A stretch of DNA of 49,923 nt from Bacillota bacterium (GCA_023392075.1 JAEVZU010000177.1:1-49923), one strand, 5' to 3'. Positions 14,948 through 24,399 are shown, counted from the first letter of the stretch. Made by a program: numbers and translations. The notes: generated from the sequence alone by a model not told the origin.

Positions 14948-16048
14948 TTATACAACCACCTTCCCATCATTCAGCAGCCTGGTAATTTGCGTGAACCTGT
15001 ATTTAACAAACTGATTATCATAACTGCAGTTTTGAAGTGAATACAATTCAGGAATATACTTTTTTATATCCCGGTAGTCATCTAAAAAACGGATATAATT
15101 CAAATTGCTTATCCACTCATAAACACCCTTGATCTTATAGTTATAATTGCTGAGAGCAATACATGGTGTTTCGGTAATTGCACAAAAAATCATGCCGTGC
15201 AGCCTGTCTGTGATAACAAGCCGGGCACTCTTAAATTCAAGGAATTTTAGTTCAAGTTCCTTGTTTCGCCGGGTTAAGGGTAAATTATTACACCCGCTTA
15301 GAGTGTCGGTGTATCTGATTGAATCGGTATACTGCCTGCAATATTCAATAATTTCTTTACTTTGGGCATGAGTGAGGCTTTTTTCAACATCATTTCTCAG
15401 ACATATTAAAATACCGTCCCGTTTAAACCGGGGACTGGCTCTGTTCAAATAAAGTACGGCATCCGGTTTTAAATAAACCTTGTTGCATGGATATGCATTT
15501 TTCATTATTTCATAGGAATACTTTTCCCGTGCGATGATATGCAGATCATTATGAGCAGAGTATATGCTCTTGGATTTCTCGAACTCTCGCTTTCCGTATT
15601 CACTGTCTCCGTAGAATATGGTCTGCGGCATTATAACAATCCTGTTATGAGGGAATTTTTTTATAAAAAGGCGGATCAGTTCCTCATAAAAGAACCACTC
15701 AACCCCCATACTCCCACCACCATTAATTAAAATAATGTCATTTTTATTTATAAATCTTTTAATACTTTTTAAATGCTTAAGGTACATATCGAGTGTAATC
15801 TCGTATATTTTATAATTACAGAGTTCTGATTCCAGAAATTCCATGGTTGCAGCTGCAATTGCGTGATCTCCAAGATTGGAATGTTCCGGTGTCCCTATCA
15901 AGTATATTTTTTTACCGGCTTCTCTATTTTTATATGTCCGGTAATTTTTAAAATACCCATACATACTTATAAAGTATCTGAATATTTTTCTGGCTACAGG
16001 CTGAAATGCCGGGGGTATTATTTTCCTTCCTATTTTTACAATCTTCAA
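14948..16048 (-). CDS. Polysaccharide pyruvyl transferase family protein
   Basis: A 366-aa protein of the polysaccharide pyruvyl transferase family (CsaB/EpsO-like), which puts a ketal-linked pyruvate on a sugar using phosphoenolpyruvate. Family motifs are LIGTPEHSNLGDHAI near 50-65, ILINGGGSMG near 104-113 and VITDRLHGMIFCAI near 275-288. Pyruvylation makes EPS anionic and, in cell-wall polymers, creates the ligand for SLH domains; this genome has several SLH proteins, though CsaB is usually elsewhere. The start is TTG with AGAGGTGA 6-7 nt upstream; no ATG is better placed. Confidence 0.87.
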   Translation of the reverse strand: MKIVKIGRKIIPPAFQPVARKIFRYFISMYGYFKNYRTYKNREAGKKIYLIGTPEHSNLGDHAIAAATMEFLESELCNYKIYEITLDMYLKHLKSIKRFINKNDIILINGGGSMGVEWFFYEELIRLFIKKFPHNRIVIMPQTIFYGDSEYGKREFEKSKSIYSAHNDLHIIAREKYSYEIMKNAYPCNKVYLKPDAVLYLNRASPRFKRDGILICLRNDVEKSLTHAQSKEIIEYCRQYTDSIRYTDTLSGCNNLPLTRRNKELELKFLEFKSARLVITDRLHGMIFCAITETPCIALSNYNYKIKGVYEWISNLNYIRFLDDYRDIKKYIPELYSLQNCSYDNQFVKYRFTQITRLLNDGKVVV

Positions 16049-16092
16049 GAATGGTCACCTCTGTTTATGTCTCTCTGATGGTTACAAATAAG

Positions 16093-17322
16093 TTAAACTG
16101 TATGTACAGATTTCATTACATGGTTTTGGATAGACATGTTATATATCCCGATAAGCGTACCTATATATTTATCTATGGAAAATTCGTTGATTTTTTTAAT
16201 ACACCGGCTTGAAAACTTTTGGAGCAGTTCCTGATTAAAATATAAATAATTAATTTTTTCAACCAAATCCTCCACATCTGCCGGATTGACCAGTAACCCA
16301 TCGCTTCCTTCATTGATCAATTCGGGTATCCCTCCCATTCTCGCCCCGATAACGGGAGTTCCATACATCTGGGATTCCAGTACAGATAAAGGGCAATTTT
16401 CATAGCATTCGGATGGTAAAACGGAAAACAGTGCCTCGCTTATATATTTTTTCAACTCCTCTCCCCCCTTAAAACCCAAATATAATATATTTTGAATACC
16501 AGCCAATTTTTCCTCCAGTTTGCCGGACCCGGCAAAGACAAATTTTATGTGCGGCAGCCTTGAGCAGGCCTCTATGAGCGTGCCTATTCCTTTTTCAGTT
16601 GTTATTCTTCCGAAATACAGAACGTAAGGTTTCTTGACACCGCCTGTCTTGGACCTTTCGTCCACAAAATTATGTAATACCACAAATTTTTCGGCAGGAA
16701 GGCCCGCATTCATTTCAAAAATTTTATCTTTTAAAAACTTACTGGGAGATATGAAATAATCAATCAGGTTATATGTTCTCAAATTCTTGTATATAAAGCT
16801 TTCGGTGGCTCCCATAATACTTTTGGCATAAGAATTATCAATACATTTTTGTGCAATACAATTCCCGAACTTTCCATCTCCGCACTTCTCACATATCCTA
16901 TTGTAAATATTATTGAATAGCTTATGGTTGGGGCAGACAAGCTGGGGATCGTGAAGGGTTTGCACCACGGGAATGTTATATTTTCTTATGGCATACAAAA
17001 TAGACGGTGTAATCTGATAATTGTAATTATTGAGGTGAACTATATTGGGTCTGAAATTGCGTATTACTTTATCAATTTTCTTATTTGCCTCAAAAGAATA
17101 AATAATTTTTAGAGGATACAGACCCTTCTTTAAAACATTACCGTTAAAATCAAGATTTTTTATGCCCAGTCCCAAACTGTTTCCTGCTATATTTCTCGGA
17201 TCTTCCATACCAAAGAATTCAACTTCATGCCCTAATTCTCTCATCCGGTTGAAAAGCTTAAATATGTATGTCTCACTACCGCCGTTATTAAATAGAAATT
17301 TGTTGACAACCAGTATTCTCAT
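16093..17322 (-). CDS. Glycosyltransferase family 4
   Basis: A 409-aa GT-B glycosyltransferase. The N-terminal half has the acceptor-side motif NKFLFNNGGSETYIFKLF. The C-terminal half has YFGRITTEKGIGTLIEAC and the donor-binding ESQMYGTPVIGARMGGIPE. An unusual Cys group (about residues 130-160, CPNHKLF, CEKCGDGKFGNC, AQKC) may bind metal and is found in a subset of GT4 enzymes. AGAGGGG precedes the ATG. It overlaps the acyltransferase gene by 35 bp. Confidence 0.88.
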   Translation of the reverse strand: MRILVVNKFLFNNGGSETYIFKLFNRMRELGHEVEFFGMEDPRNIAGNSLGLGIKNLDFNGNVLKKGLYPLKIIYSFEANKKIDKVIRNFRPNIVHLNNYNYQITPSILYAIRKYNIPVVQTLHDPQLVCPNHKLFNNIYNRICEKCGDGKFGNCIAQKCIDNSYAKSIMGATESFIYKNLRTYNLIDYFISPSKFLKDKIFEMNAGLPAEKFVVLHNFVDERSKTGGVKKPYVLYFGRITTEKGIGTLIEACSRLPHIKFVFAGSGKLEEKLAGIQNILYLGFKGGEELKKYISEALFSVLPSECYENCPLSVLESQMYGTPVIGARMGGIPELINEGSDGLLVNPADVEDLVEKINYLYFNQELLQKFSSRCIKKINEFSIDKYIGTLIGIYNMSIQNHVMKSVHTV

Positions 17323-18022
17323 GTATTACCCCTCTGTATTTTATAAGTTTTGCCGGAACTCCTCCTACAATTGCATAATCCGGTATATCCCGGTTTACAA
17401 CTGCGCCGGCAGCAACAATACACCCGTTTCCGATATTAACACCATCCAGAATAAGGGCTTTTGCTCCTATCCAGCAGTCTTTACCTATTTTTATTCCTTC
17501 TCTTGTTGCTCCCTGCATTCTGATAGGCCGGTACCTGTCCTCAAAACAATGGTTCTCCGAATGAATACTGACACCGGGTCCAAAAATAGTATTTTCACCA
17601 ATACTTATACTGCCCCTGACAGCAAAAAAAGCATTTGGGGATATGCCAACATTTTCTCCGATTTCAATGCCTTCACCCAATTCTCTTATAACCCCTGTAC
17701 ACTCAATGATACTATTTTGTCCTATGGAAACATTTCTTCCTATCCTCACTCCGGTTCTGCTCAATGCATTAATAAAAACATAATCTCCAAGAATTACATT
17801 TTTATCTAAAAAGAGCTTATTTCTACATTTTATTTTTACTTTTTTTCCGCAAAACAGTATCCCTTTACATTTCTTTATTCCTATTCTTTTAAAAAAACCT
17901 CTCAGGACCTGCATTCCTCTGTCTAACAATATAACGGCAAGATCAGCAGCACTTATTCCACTGTCTACCTCATATTTTTCACCCTTAAGTTTTGAGATAA
18001 TATTTGAGATAAAATCGATCAA
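17288..18022 (-). CDS. Left-handed beta-helix acyltransferase (WcaF/Maa-like)
   Basis: A 244-aa hexapeptide-repeat transferase. Repeats such as VILGDYVFINAL, VRIGRNVSIGQN, IEIGENVGISPN and ISIGENTIFGPG form the beta-helix. The catalytic His lies near SIHSENHCF, and a final WIGAKALILDGVNIGNGCIVAAGAVV plus VGGVPAKLI completes the O-acetyltransferase signature. It probably O-acetylates a sugar of the repeat unit from acetyl-CoA. The 60-residue N-terminal extension is longer than in simple acetyltransferases. The start is TTG with GGGAGGT 9 nt upstream. Confidence 0.85.
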   Translation of the reverse strand: MIDFISNIISKLKGEKYEVDSGISAADLAVILLDRGMQVLRGFFKRIGIKKCKGILFCGKKVKIKCRNKLFLDKNVILGDYVFINALSRTGVRIGRNVSIGQNSIIECTGVIRELGEGIEIGENVGISPNAFFAVRGSISIGENTIFGPGVSIHSENHCFEDRYRPIRMQGATREGIKIGKDCWIGAKALILDGVNIGNGCIVAAGAVVNRDIPDYAIVGGVPAKLIKYRGVIHENTGCQQISI

Positions 18023-18131
18023 TTTTTAATACCTCCCAATAGGAAAATTTGCTGCGCACCTTCAGTTTTTCGTTATCCCATAAAAAGTTATCCGCAAATT
18101 TTGCGCAAACTATTTCCTCAATCAGAAAAAA

Positions 18132-19175
18132 TCAAGCAGGATATGATTTTTTAGTGTAATCGTTTTTAGCCCTCTCATCCAGATTTATGAATCCGTTCTC
18201 CTTTAAACTGTAACTGCCCGCCAGTTTATGCTTCAATACCCATAAGGCCGGTATCCAGATTTTCTGTTTCATTGCAGGAGCAACACTGCCTATCATCCAG
18301 CAATTTTTCGGACATTTTTTTACCATATTCCTCACTTCTTCGGCTTTTGGTGAATTCCATATTTCATCCCAGTCTTTTTCATGCAGGTTTCCCATTGGCA
18401 TTTTTACCGTACTGCCGTTACATGGCAGCACATCGCCAAACGGATCGACAAAAAAGCCGTTGCTTCCCATATTGCATGGTAAATATCGCCTGTTGCCGTA
18501 AATGTAATTTATTAAGCCGTGATTAAAATATGCTCTGAACCATTTTTTTGGAGATTTGGATTTGAGCATTTCATTGATCAGATCTTCAAATGCTTTTGCT
18601 ACCTTATATTTGTCATCTATCTTGTTATCAGTCTTTCTGAAGTAAAAAGAGTTATGTAAAGTAGCTGTAGCAAATTCCATCCCCAGTTTATCTGATAACC
18701 CGTATAGAGGAAGAAGGTCCTCTGCGTTCATTTCCTGTACCGTACATCCGAAGCCTACATCTCTATGCCCCTCGGCTACAAGCTTTTTCAGCGTTCCGTA
18801 CCCCATTTGGAACCCTTCAGGTATTCCCCTGATCTCGTTATTTGCCTTTTCAAGTCCCTCAATGCTGATCCGTATTCCTATATCAGGGTACTCCCGGCAC
18901 AATTTCAGTATCCTGTCGGTAAAGTAGCCGTTTGTTGATATAACAATTCTTTTTGTTTTTTTGTAAAGTTCACCGACAATTTCATTAATATCTTTCCGTA
19001 TGAACGGCTCCCCGCCGGTAATATTTACAAAAGACATTTCAGGGAGCTTTCCGATTATGTCCAATCCCAATTCTTCCTCCGGTTTGCTCGGATCCCTGAA
19101 ACAATCACACATATTACATTTGGCGTTACAGCGATAAGTTATGATTATGGAACCGTATAATGTAGCTTTGCCCAT
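18132..19175 (-). CDS. Radical SAM protein in the EPS operon
   Basis: A 347-aa radical SAM protein with motif CNAKCNMC close to the N-terminus, FVNITGGEPF as the SAM-binding segment and a short C-terminal Cys set (CNMG, VLPCNG, CPKNC) resembling a SPASM/twitch domain. No peptide gene lies beside it, so the substrate may be a sugar, or it may assist the RiPP block 7 kb downstream. The start at 19175 is preferred because GAGGGAG lies 6 nt upstream. ATG codons at 19196 and 19235 are in frame, but the latter lies inside repeat A4 and would add repeat-encoded residues. Homologues occur in other clostridial polysaccharide loci by my recollection. Confidence 0.82.
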   Translation of the reverse strand: MGKATLYGSIIITYRCNAKCNMCDCFRDPSKPEEELGLDIIGKLPEMSFVNITGGEPFIRKDINEIVGELYKKTKRIVISTNGYFTDRILKLCREYPDIGIRISIEGLEKANNEIRGIPEGFQMGYGTLKKLVAEGHRDVGFGCTVQEMNAEDLLPLYGLSDKLGMEFATATLHNSFYFRKTDNKIDDKYKVAKAFEDLINEMLKSKSPKKWFRAYFNHGLINYIYGNRRYLPCNMGSNGFFVDPFGDVLPCNGSTVKMPMGNLHEKDWDEIWNSPKAEEVRNMVKKCPKNCWMIGSVAPAMKQKIWIPALWVLKHKLAGSYSLKENGFINLDERAKNDYTKKSYPA

Positions 19176-19206
19176 GCTAAACTCCCTCACTTTCATATTT
19201 CCTATA

Positions 19207-19295
19207 CCAGCGGTCTGCAACATTAATTCATACATTGCCGGCGGTTTAAAATTCCCCGCCGGCCAGCATACATTTCAGATGTTACAGGCCACCAG
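19207..19295. repeat. Family A element, short copy 4
   Basis: An 89-bp element flanked by CCAG on both sides. The ends read CGGTCTGCAACAT and ATGTTACAGGCCA, decayed forms of the family-A termini. The interior is a GCCGGCGG / CCGCCGGC hairpin. It lies between the radical SAM gene and the family-2 glycosyltransferase, and its right end supplies that glycosyltransferase's stop codon. Confidence 0.75.
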
Positions 19296-20301
19296 GATTT
19301 TTAATTTTATAAAGGTTAACTTTTAAACCTGTAAAAAGTTTTTTTGATATAAAATGAAGCTGGCATATAAGATTTATGCTTATTCCGCACTTCAGGAAGT
19401 ATAATGCCAACTTCTCAGATTTCCTCACGGACCGGCTTTGCATAGCTACACTGTAATAATTTAAAACATCCGTCTTTAATTTATCAAGAATCTGAGGGCA
19501 TTTATTTTTATGTATGCCCACTTCGTATATAAGCCATAGGCCGCATAGAACAAAATAGGTTTGTGATTCCCTGTCATAAAGTCCTCCCTTGCTTTCGGAA
19601 AAATCAACAATCTTCCTGCATTGTTCAATGAATTGTATTTTTTTTTGATTGAAACCTGAGTTCACAATGCTCCCGGCCCTTTGGACATAATAATATTTAG
19701 GCTTACTCTCATATATTACAGCTTTTGAACTGTCCAAAAGCTTATACATTATGGCAATGTCCTCAAATAACTCATTTTCCGGAAACCTTATTTTATCAAA
19801 AAGATGTCTTTTATAAAGCTTATCCCAAACGTAATTCTCAAATTGCTTTGTACTCAACAGAGTTTTTATAGCCTCCTCATTGCTCATGTATCTGCATATG
19901 CCATCCGGTTTTGTATGACGTATTCGTCCGTCACCATATGCAAAATAAAATGAGCATATGGATACATCGGCCTTATACTTTACAAGATTTTCATACAGAA
20001 ATTCGTACATATCAGGGGCAATGTAGTCATCTGAATCTACAAATCCGATGTATTCACCTTTTGCAGCATCCAGACCGGCATTTCTGGCAGATGAAAGACC
20101 TCCGTTTTTTTTCTCAATAATTACAATACGGGAGTCCTTTTCTGCATACTCCCGGCATATATGTCCGGAATTATCGGTTGATCCGTCATTTACAAGCAGG
20201 ACCTCAAAATCCCGAAATGTCTGAACCAATATATTATCCAGGCACCTTCTTAAAAATTGTTCCACATTATAAACCGGAACTATTATACTTATTTTTGGCA
20301 T
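19282..20301 (-). CDS. Glycosyltransferase family 2
   Basis: A 339-aa GT-A glycosyltransferase. MPKISIIVPVYNVEQFL at the N-terminus, LVNDGSTDNSG (nucleotide binding), NGGLSSARNAGLDAAKG and FVDSDDYIAPDM (DxD metal site) are standard family-2 motifs. A C-terminal helical extension, roughly residues 220-339, is common in EPS and teichoic-acid enzymes. GAAAGGTG lies 8 nt before the ATG. The last codons (Gly-Gly-Leu-stop) are read from repeat A4; the catalytic part is unaffected. Confidence 0.9.
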   Translation of the reverse strand: MPKISIIVPVYNVEQFLRRCLDNILVQTFRDFEVLLVNDGSTDNSGHICREYAEKDSRIVIIEKKNGGLSSARNAGLDAAKGEYIGFVDSDDYIAPDMYEFLYENLVKYKADVSICSFYFAYGDGRIRHTKPDGICRYMSNEEAIKTLLSTKQFENYVWDKLYKRHLFDKIRFPENELFEDIAIMYKLLDSSKAVIYESKPKYYYVQRAGSIVNSGFNQKKIQFIEQCRKIVDFSESKGGLYDRESQTYFVLCGLWLIYEVGIHKNKCPQILDKLKTDVLNYYSVAMQSRSVRKSEKLALYFLKCGISINLICQLHFISKKLFTGLKVNLYKIKNPGGL

Positions 20302-20346
20302 TCCGAATCACCTTTCCTGTAGTTATCTGGGAATTTTCCGTTGAAC

Positions 20347-21606
20347 TTATGCGTTATGATTGTAAAAGCAATCATCCGCCGCAATTTGCGGTCTTGCCTG
20401 GCTTACGGCTATTCCTATAATCATAAAAAGATTGACACTGTAGTAATTGACGAAGCTTGATTCCGAAGTACTGGATATCAGCAGGTAAACAAAAGGTATC
20501 AAACAAAAGAGCAGTATATTCAAATCAATTCTATGCAGCTTCTTTATTAATAAGGAAAATTGTATAATTATAAGAGTAAACAGAAATAATCCCATATATC
20601 CGAACTGTCCTATTATCATAGGCCAAAAAGTATCAGAAATGAAGAATGGATTATTTTTTGTCAGTCCCCAGGTACTGCTCATATTATAAATATCATATAA
20701 CGGAGAATAAACCGCTCCTGAAATATATGACCCAAAGGTACCAAATCCAGCACCAATTGGGAAATACTCATTTGCAACCTTAAAACTGGTTGAAGTAAGC
20801 AGATTTCTCGGACTATCCCCGCTGTCGAAATAATATACGTTAATTTGAGGTATTATACAAAAAACTACTAGTATTACTGCTGCTATAAGAATAATACCTT
20901 TTAAATTTTTAAACTTTTTCACCGGAATTAAAAAAACAAGATAAACAAGTATCATCCCAATTGCTTTTACACGGAAAGTGCTGGCGCATACAAATAATAT
21001 TTGTAATAAAAATAGGTAATCGGCCAGCTTGTTCTCAAAAACCAGGGTTAAATATGAAAGTGTAACCACACAGAATAAGGCCAGATATGTAGGGTGATAA
21101 AAAAAAAGTTTTTCAGAATACATGAAGTATCTTTTATCCCCCTTCGGAAAAATATTAAATGCAATATCCAAAATAGTCAGAGAGAAAGTAATAGCTGTAA
21201 TTGCCATGAAAATTTTCCGTATGTACCTTTTAAAGTCCATCAATATGATATCTCCAAAACATATCCTTGCAAAAAAGTATCCACCCAAAAATTTGGACAC
21301 TATTATTAAATCGGTTATTGCTGCTGTTAAACCTTGAAATTTGTATACCATGGAGGATATCATGCCGGTTGCCAGAAAAATTATATACAAAAGAATGATT
21401 ATTTGCTCCTCTTTATATAACTTTTTATTTTTGTAAATATATAAAATAAACACCGCCGGCAGAAATGCAACTCCTACAAGTTCATCAATTGACCTGAACA
21501 CCGTAAAATACTGCTGTATCATATCTTGATACAGCAGTAGAAGTGTTATGCCTGTAAAGAGAAAAAACGACTTGTTCCTATTCCGTTCATAGAATAAACT
21601 ATTCAT
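20347..21606 (-). CDS. Wzy-like O-antigen/EPS polymerase
   Basis: A 419-aa integral membrane protein with 10-12 hydrophobic segments and a long external loop (about residues 270-345) containing FPIGAGFGTFGSY, the pattern found in many Wzy and O-antigen ligase proteins. It polymerises lipid-linked repeats on the outer face. Wzy proteins share little sequence, so the call rests on topology, this loop and position among EPS genes. The start overlaps the upstream beta-helix gene by 8 bp; GGGG lies 7 nt before the ATG. Confidence 0.82.
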   Translation of the reverse strand: MNSLFYERNRNKSFFLFTGITLLLLYQDMIQQYFTVFRSIDELVGVAFLPAVFILYIYKNKKLYKEEQIIILLYIIFLATGMISSMVYKFQGLTAAITDLIIVSKFLGGYFFARICFGDIILMDFKRYIRKIFMAITAITFSLTILDIAFNIFPKGDKRYFMYSEKLFFYHPTYLALFCVVTLSYLTLVFENKLADYLFLLQILFVCASTFRVKAIGMILVYLVFLIPVKKFKNLKGIILIAAVILVVFCIIPQINVYYFDSGDSPRNLLTSTSFKVANEYFPIGAGFGTFGSYISGAVYSPLYDIYNMSSTWGLTKNNPFFISDTFWPMIIGQFGYMGLFLFTLIIIQFSLLIKKLHRIDLNILLFCLIPFVYLLISSTSESSFVNYYSVNLFMIIGIAVSQARPQIAADDCFYNHNA

Positions 21607-22903
21607 ATTTTGCCCCTTTATTTATTAATGAGCCCTTATCCTGGTTTTGCCTGCTGATGTACAGATTGAAATCCCCCGGATAATATTTATCTCCTTTCCA
21701 AAAACAAAATAATTTCCGACTGTCCTGAAAATATTTATTTTTTGAGAATATTAAGCCATCAGATCCGTTGAATCTGGTATCAACATAGATAATGGAAAAC
21801 TTCGCATCCCGGATAATATTATCTGTCATTATTAATTTTTCCACCTGTGCCCCGTTTGGATACAGACAAATATGAACCCCCGATGGGTCCGGCCTTTCCT
21901 TGTGCCCCCATCCGCCGCCGGCATTGCTGCAAGTATTTTCAGTAAACAGAATATTAGATGTATAAGATTCTGCAGGTGAATTCCAATACTCAAAACTATA
22001 TTCGCAGTTCCGGATATTGTTTTTCCTGTATGTAATATTGTACTGTTTTTTTACCTCTCCGCTGTTCTGATTGGTTACTCCTGCATCATATATCTCCCAT
22101 ATATTGCAGCCCTCAACAAGATTATTATAAGCTTCACCCCAGAACTCAATACCGTTTCCATATCTGCTCTGCCTCTCATCCGAAAAAAAATCTCCGCCCC
22201 CAATATAGCTGATATCACAATTTCTTATGGTGATATCATGTGTGCTATACCCGCCAATAGCGTGTGCCGCCCCGTATTTTAATTCCAGTCCGTCATAGGT
22301 AACATAGCTCTTATTGGACTGATTGACTATATATTTGTTTACGGCACATTCTATACTGTTATATTTTTTTGAGGGATTTTCATATGAAAACAATAAGACA
22401 CTATCTTTTTCGGCGTTATAAAAAAACTGTCCCTGACTTTTAAGCTCACTCTCTGCCCAAACCTTTTGACCGCATTGAAAATTATCAAATATGATATTTC
22501 CTATATCCAGTTCCCCAGCCGCTGTTTCCCAAATGTTCATAGAAATCTGTTCCCAGCTGCTCTCATTGCTTTTATCTATGGAACCCAATATTACAGGTTT
22601 GTTTTTGCCTGTTCCATAACCGGTATACTTTATATTAAGCTTTATACTTCCGCTCTGTGGAATCAACTGGCCTCTCCAAGCATCACCCTTTTTAAAGCAG
22701 ATGATATCCCCCGGTTTGAAATTATAATTGTTAACTTTTTCGAGACTCTTCCACGGAGACTTCTTGCTAAGACCGGAATTGTTATCATCTCCGTTATTAC
22801 TTACATAATAATGTGTGTAACCAGAAAACTTAATTCTATATAAAAAAAATATGACAGTTATAGTAATTATAATGATTATTAGTATTGCATTTCTTTTAGA
22901 CAT
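21599..22903 (-). CDS. Membrane-anchored right-handed parallel beta-helix protein
   Basis: A 434-aa protein with an N-terminal membrane segment (about 7-22) and an outside domain that begins THYYVSNNGDDNNSG and runs through repeated Asn-rich turns (HDITIRNCDISYIGGG, NNLVEGCNIWEI, YNITYRKNNIRNC, SNILFTENTCSNAGG). This is the pattern of pectate-lyase-like beta-helices. Such proteins in EPS loci often act as polysaccharide lyases or epimerases that trim or modify the polymer. Catalytic residues cannot be assigned with confidence. It lies between the kinase and polymerase genes. Confidence 0.75.
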   Translation of the reverse strand: MSKRNAILIIIIITITVIFFLYRIKFSGYTHYYVSNNGDDNNSGLSKKSPWKSLEKVNNYNFKPGDIICFKKGDAWRGQLIPQSGSIKLNIKYTGYGTGKNKPVILGSIDKSNESSWEQISMNIWETAAGELDIGNIIFDNFQCGQKVWAESELKSQGQFFYNAEKDSVLLFSYENPSKKYNSIECAVNKYIVNQSNKSYVTYDGLELKYGAAHAIGGYSTHDITIRNCDISYIGGGDFFSDERQSRYGNGIEFWGEAYNNLVEGCNIWEIYDAGVTNQNSGEVKKQYNITYRKNNIRNCEYSFEYWNSPAESYTSNILFTENTCSNAGGGWGHKERPDPSGVHICLYPNGAQVEKLIMTDNIIRDAKFSIIYVDTRFNGSDGLIFSKNKYFQDSRKLFCFWKGDKYYPGDFNLYISRQNQDKGSLINKGAKYE

Positions 22904-22929
22904 TTATGTTCTCCTCTGGCCTTGTTACA

Positions 22930-23637
22930 TTAAACAGATTTACACATAACCGGTTTTCCATATTTGAAATAATTAGATGCCGAGAATAGCTTTCTATAAA
23001 ATCTCTTGCTGGATTTATTAAGAACTACTCCTAAAACATTTGCATTTATTGCATTTAATTGAGCCTGTGCTTTTCTGATATCTTTAATTGTGGTATGACC
23101 CATTTTTGCCACCAGAATTGTGGCATCCGACTTTTCCGAAACAACAAGTGCATCAGTGTTACATTCAAGCGCAGGAGTGTCAATTATCACATAATCATAC
23201 CCATTACAGCCTATTTCAAAAAAAGTTCTCAAATTCTCACAACACAATAATGCTACAGGGTCGCCAAAGTACTTCCCTGAATCCAGGAAATACATATTTT
23301 CAATATTTGTCTTGCATAGGGTATCATTAAGTTCCACGTCACCTTTTAAATAGTTGGAAATACCATAGGATACCGCATGATATGACATTTTACCGTCCGT
23401 ATCTTTTTTTCTTAAGTCAAGATTGACTAATAAAGTCTGTTTACCAATTCCGGCTAAAGCAATTGCAAGTGCTGTGCAGAAGGAAGTTTTTCCTTCTTTG
23501 GGATTGCAGCTTGTAACTGTTATGGTTTTAAAGCTCTTATCCTTTTTGAGCATATACAGTTTACTGATAAGTATGGAGTACGCGTGCTGAAGAATATTAT
23601 TATCCTGGGCTGTCCCGGTAAAAATCTTTGTTTGCAT
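22930..23637 (-). CDS. Bacterial tyrosine kinase (BY-kinase, CpsD/YwqD type)
   Basis: A 235-aa cytoplasmic kinase that works with the membrane modulator encoded next to it to control EPS chain length. Walker A is SCNPKEGKT (43-51), Walker A' VNLDLRKK near 71-78, and Walker B YVIIDTPALECNTDA near 148-163. The C-terminal tail has only two Tyr residues (in NYFKYG), fewer than the usual Tyr cluster, so autophosphorylation sites are limited. The cognate phosphatase is probably the PHP protein at 4777. It lies 34 bp after the modulator gene. Confidence 0.88.
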   Translation of the reverse strand: MQTKIFTGTAQDNNILQHAYSILISKLYMLKKDKSFKTITVTSCNPKEGKTSFCTALAIALAGIGKQTLLVNLDLRKKDTDGKMSYHAVSYGISNYLKGDVELNDTLCKTNIENMYFLDSGKYFGDPVALLCCENLRTFFEIGCNGYDYVIIDTPALECNTDALVVSEKSDATILVAKMGHTTIKDIRKAQAQLNAINANVLGVVLNKSSKRFYRKLFSASNYFKYGKPVMCKSV

Positions 23638-23671
23638 AAATCAATCTCCTTTTTGAATAACAGCTATGTAC

Positions 23672-24358
23672 CTAATGCTCTGTTGATTTTATACTGTACT
23701 TTGGTATGACTGCCAGCATTGGAAGTTTTGTAAAATGTTCTATATCCTCTGCAAACCTTATTCTGGTATCAAAAAAATCCACAATGTAGATTATTATTAC
23801 TGCTGTACCAAGACCAATCAGCAGACCCATTAATATTTGCTTTAAGTTATCGGGCTGAACCGGAGTTGAAGGAAGCTCCGGTTCATCTATAATACCGACT
23901 ATATCTGTCTTTGTCAGTTCCTCAAGGGTCGAAATAAAGCTGTTGGAAACAGTTTGTGATACCTTTTTGGCTTCTTCGGCATCAACTGAAACTGCTCTTA
24001 TGACAACTATGCTGGAATTATCCTGTGAACTCACGCTTATCATACTCTTCAGCCGATCCAGACTCATTTTCATGTCGCTTAACTTCTCGTATGACATTTC
24101 AATGACCTTTTTACTTTTGATAATATACTGATAGTCGTTTGACAACTGCCTGTTGGTAAGAATATCCTGATAATCTATTTTGTCCTGAATTTTATCTGGA
24201 CTGCCTTTCGAAAGTGTAAATATCTTTGTATCCGCAGCATATACAGGTACAGTTCTGTATCCGTACATATATGTAGCTATTCCCAACCCGATTACACCCA
24301 TTAAAATAACCAGCCAAAACATTCTTAAAAAAGTATGTAAAAACCTTTTTAATTCCAT
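23672..24358 (-). CDS. Wzz/CapA-type chain-length and kinase modulator
   Basis: A 228-aa membrane protein with two membrane segments (about 13-31 and 182-201) around an extracellular Wzz domain. A Pro-rich stretch LPSTPVQPDN before the second segment is the family's PxxP feature. The cytoplasmic tail (DTRIRFAEDIEHFTKLP) is the region that activates the BY-kinase in firmicutes. Split modulator and kinase genes are the usual Gram-positive arrangement. Confidence 0.88.
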   Translation of the reverse strand: MELKRFLHTFLRMFWLVILMGVIGLGIATYMYGYRTVPVYAADTKIFTLSKGSPDKIQDKIDYQDILTNRQLSNDYQYIIKSKKVIEMSYEKLSDMKMSLDRLKSMISVSSQDNSSIVVIRAVSVDAEEAKKVSQTVSNSFISTLEELTKTDIVGIIDEPELPSTPVQPDNLKQILMGLLIGLGTAVIIIYIVDFFDTRIRFAEDIEHFTKLPMLAVIPKYSIKSTEH

Positions 24359-24399
24359 ATTGTCCTCCGTGTTTTATTAAGTATCCCGGCTTAATTTGT

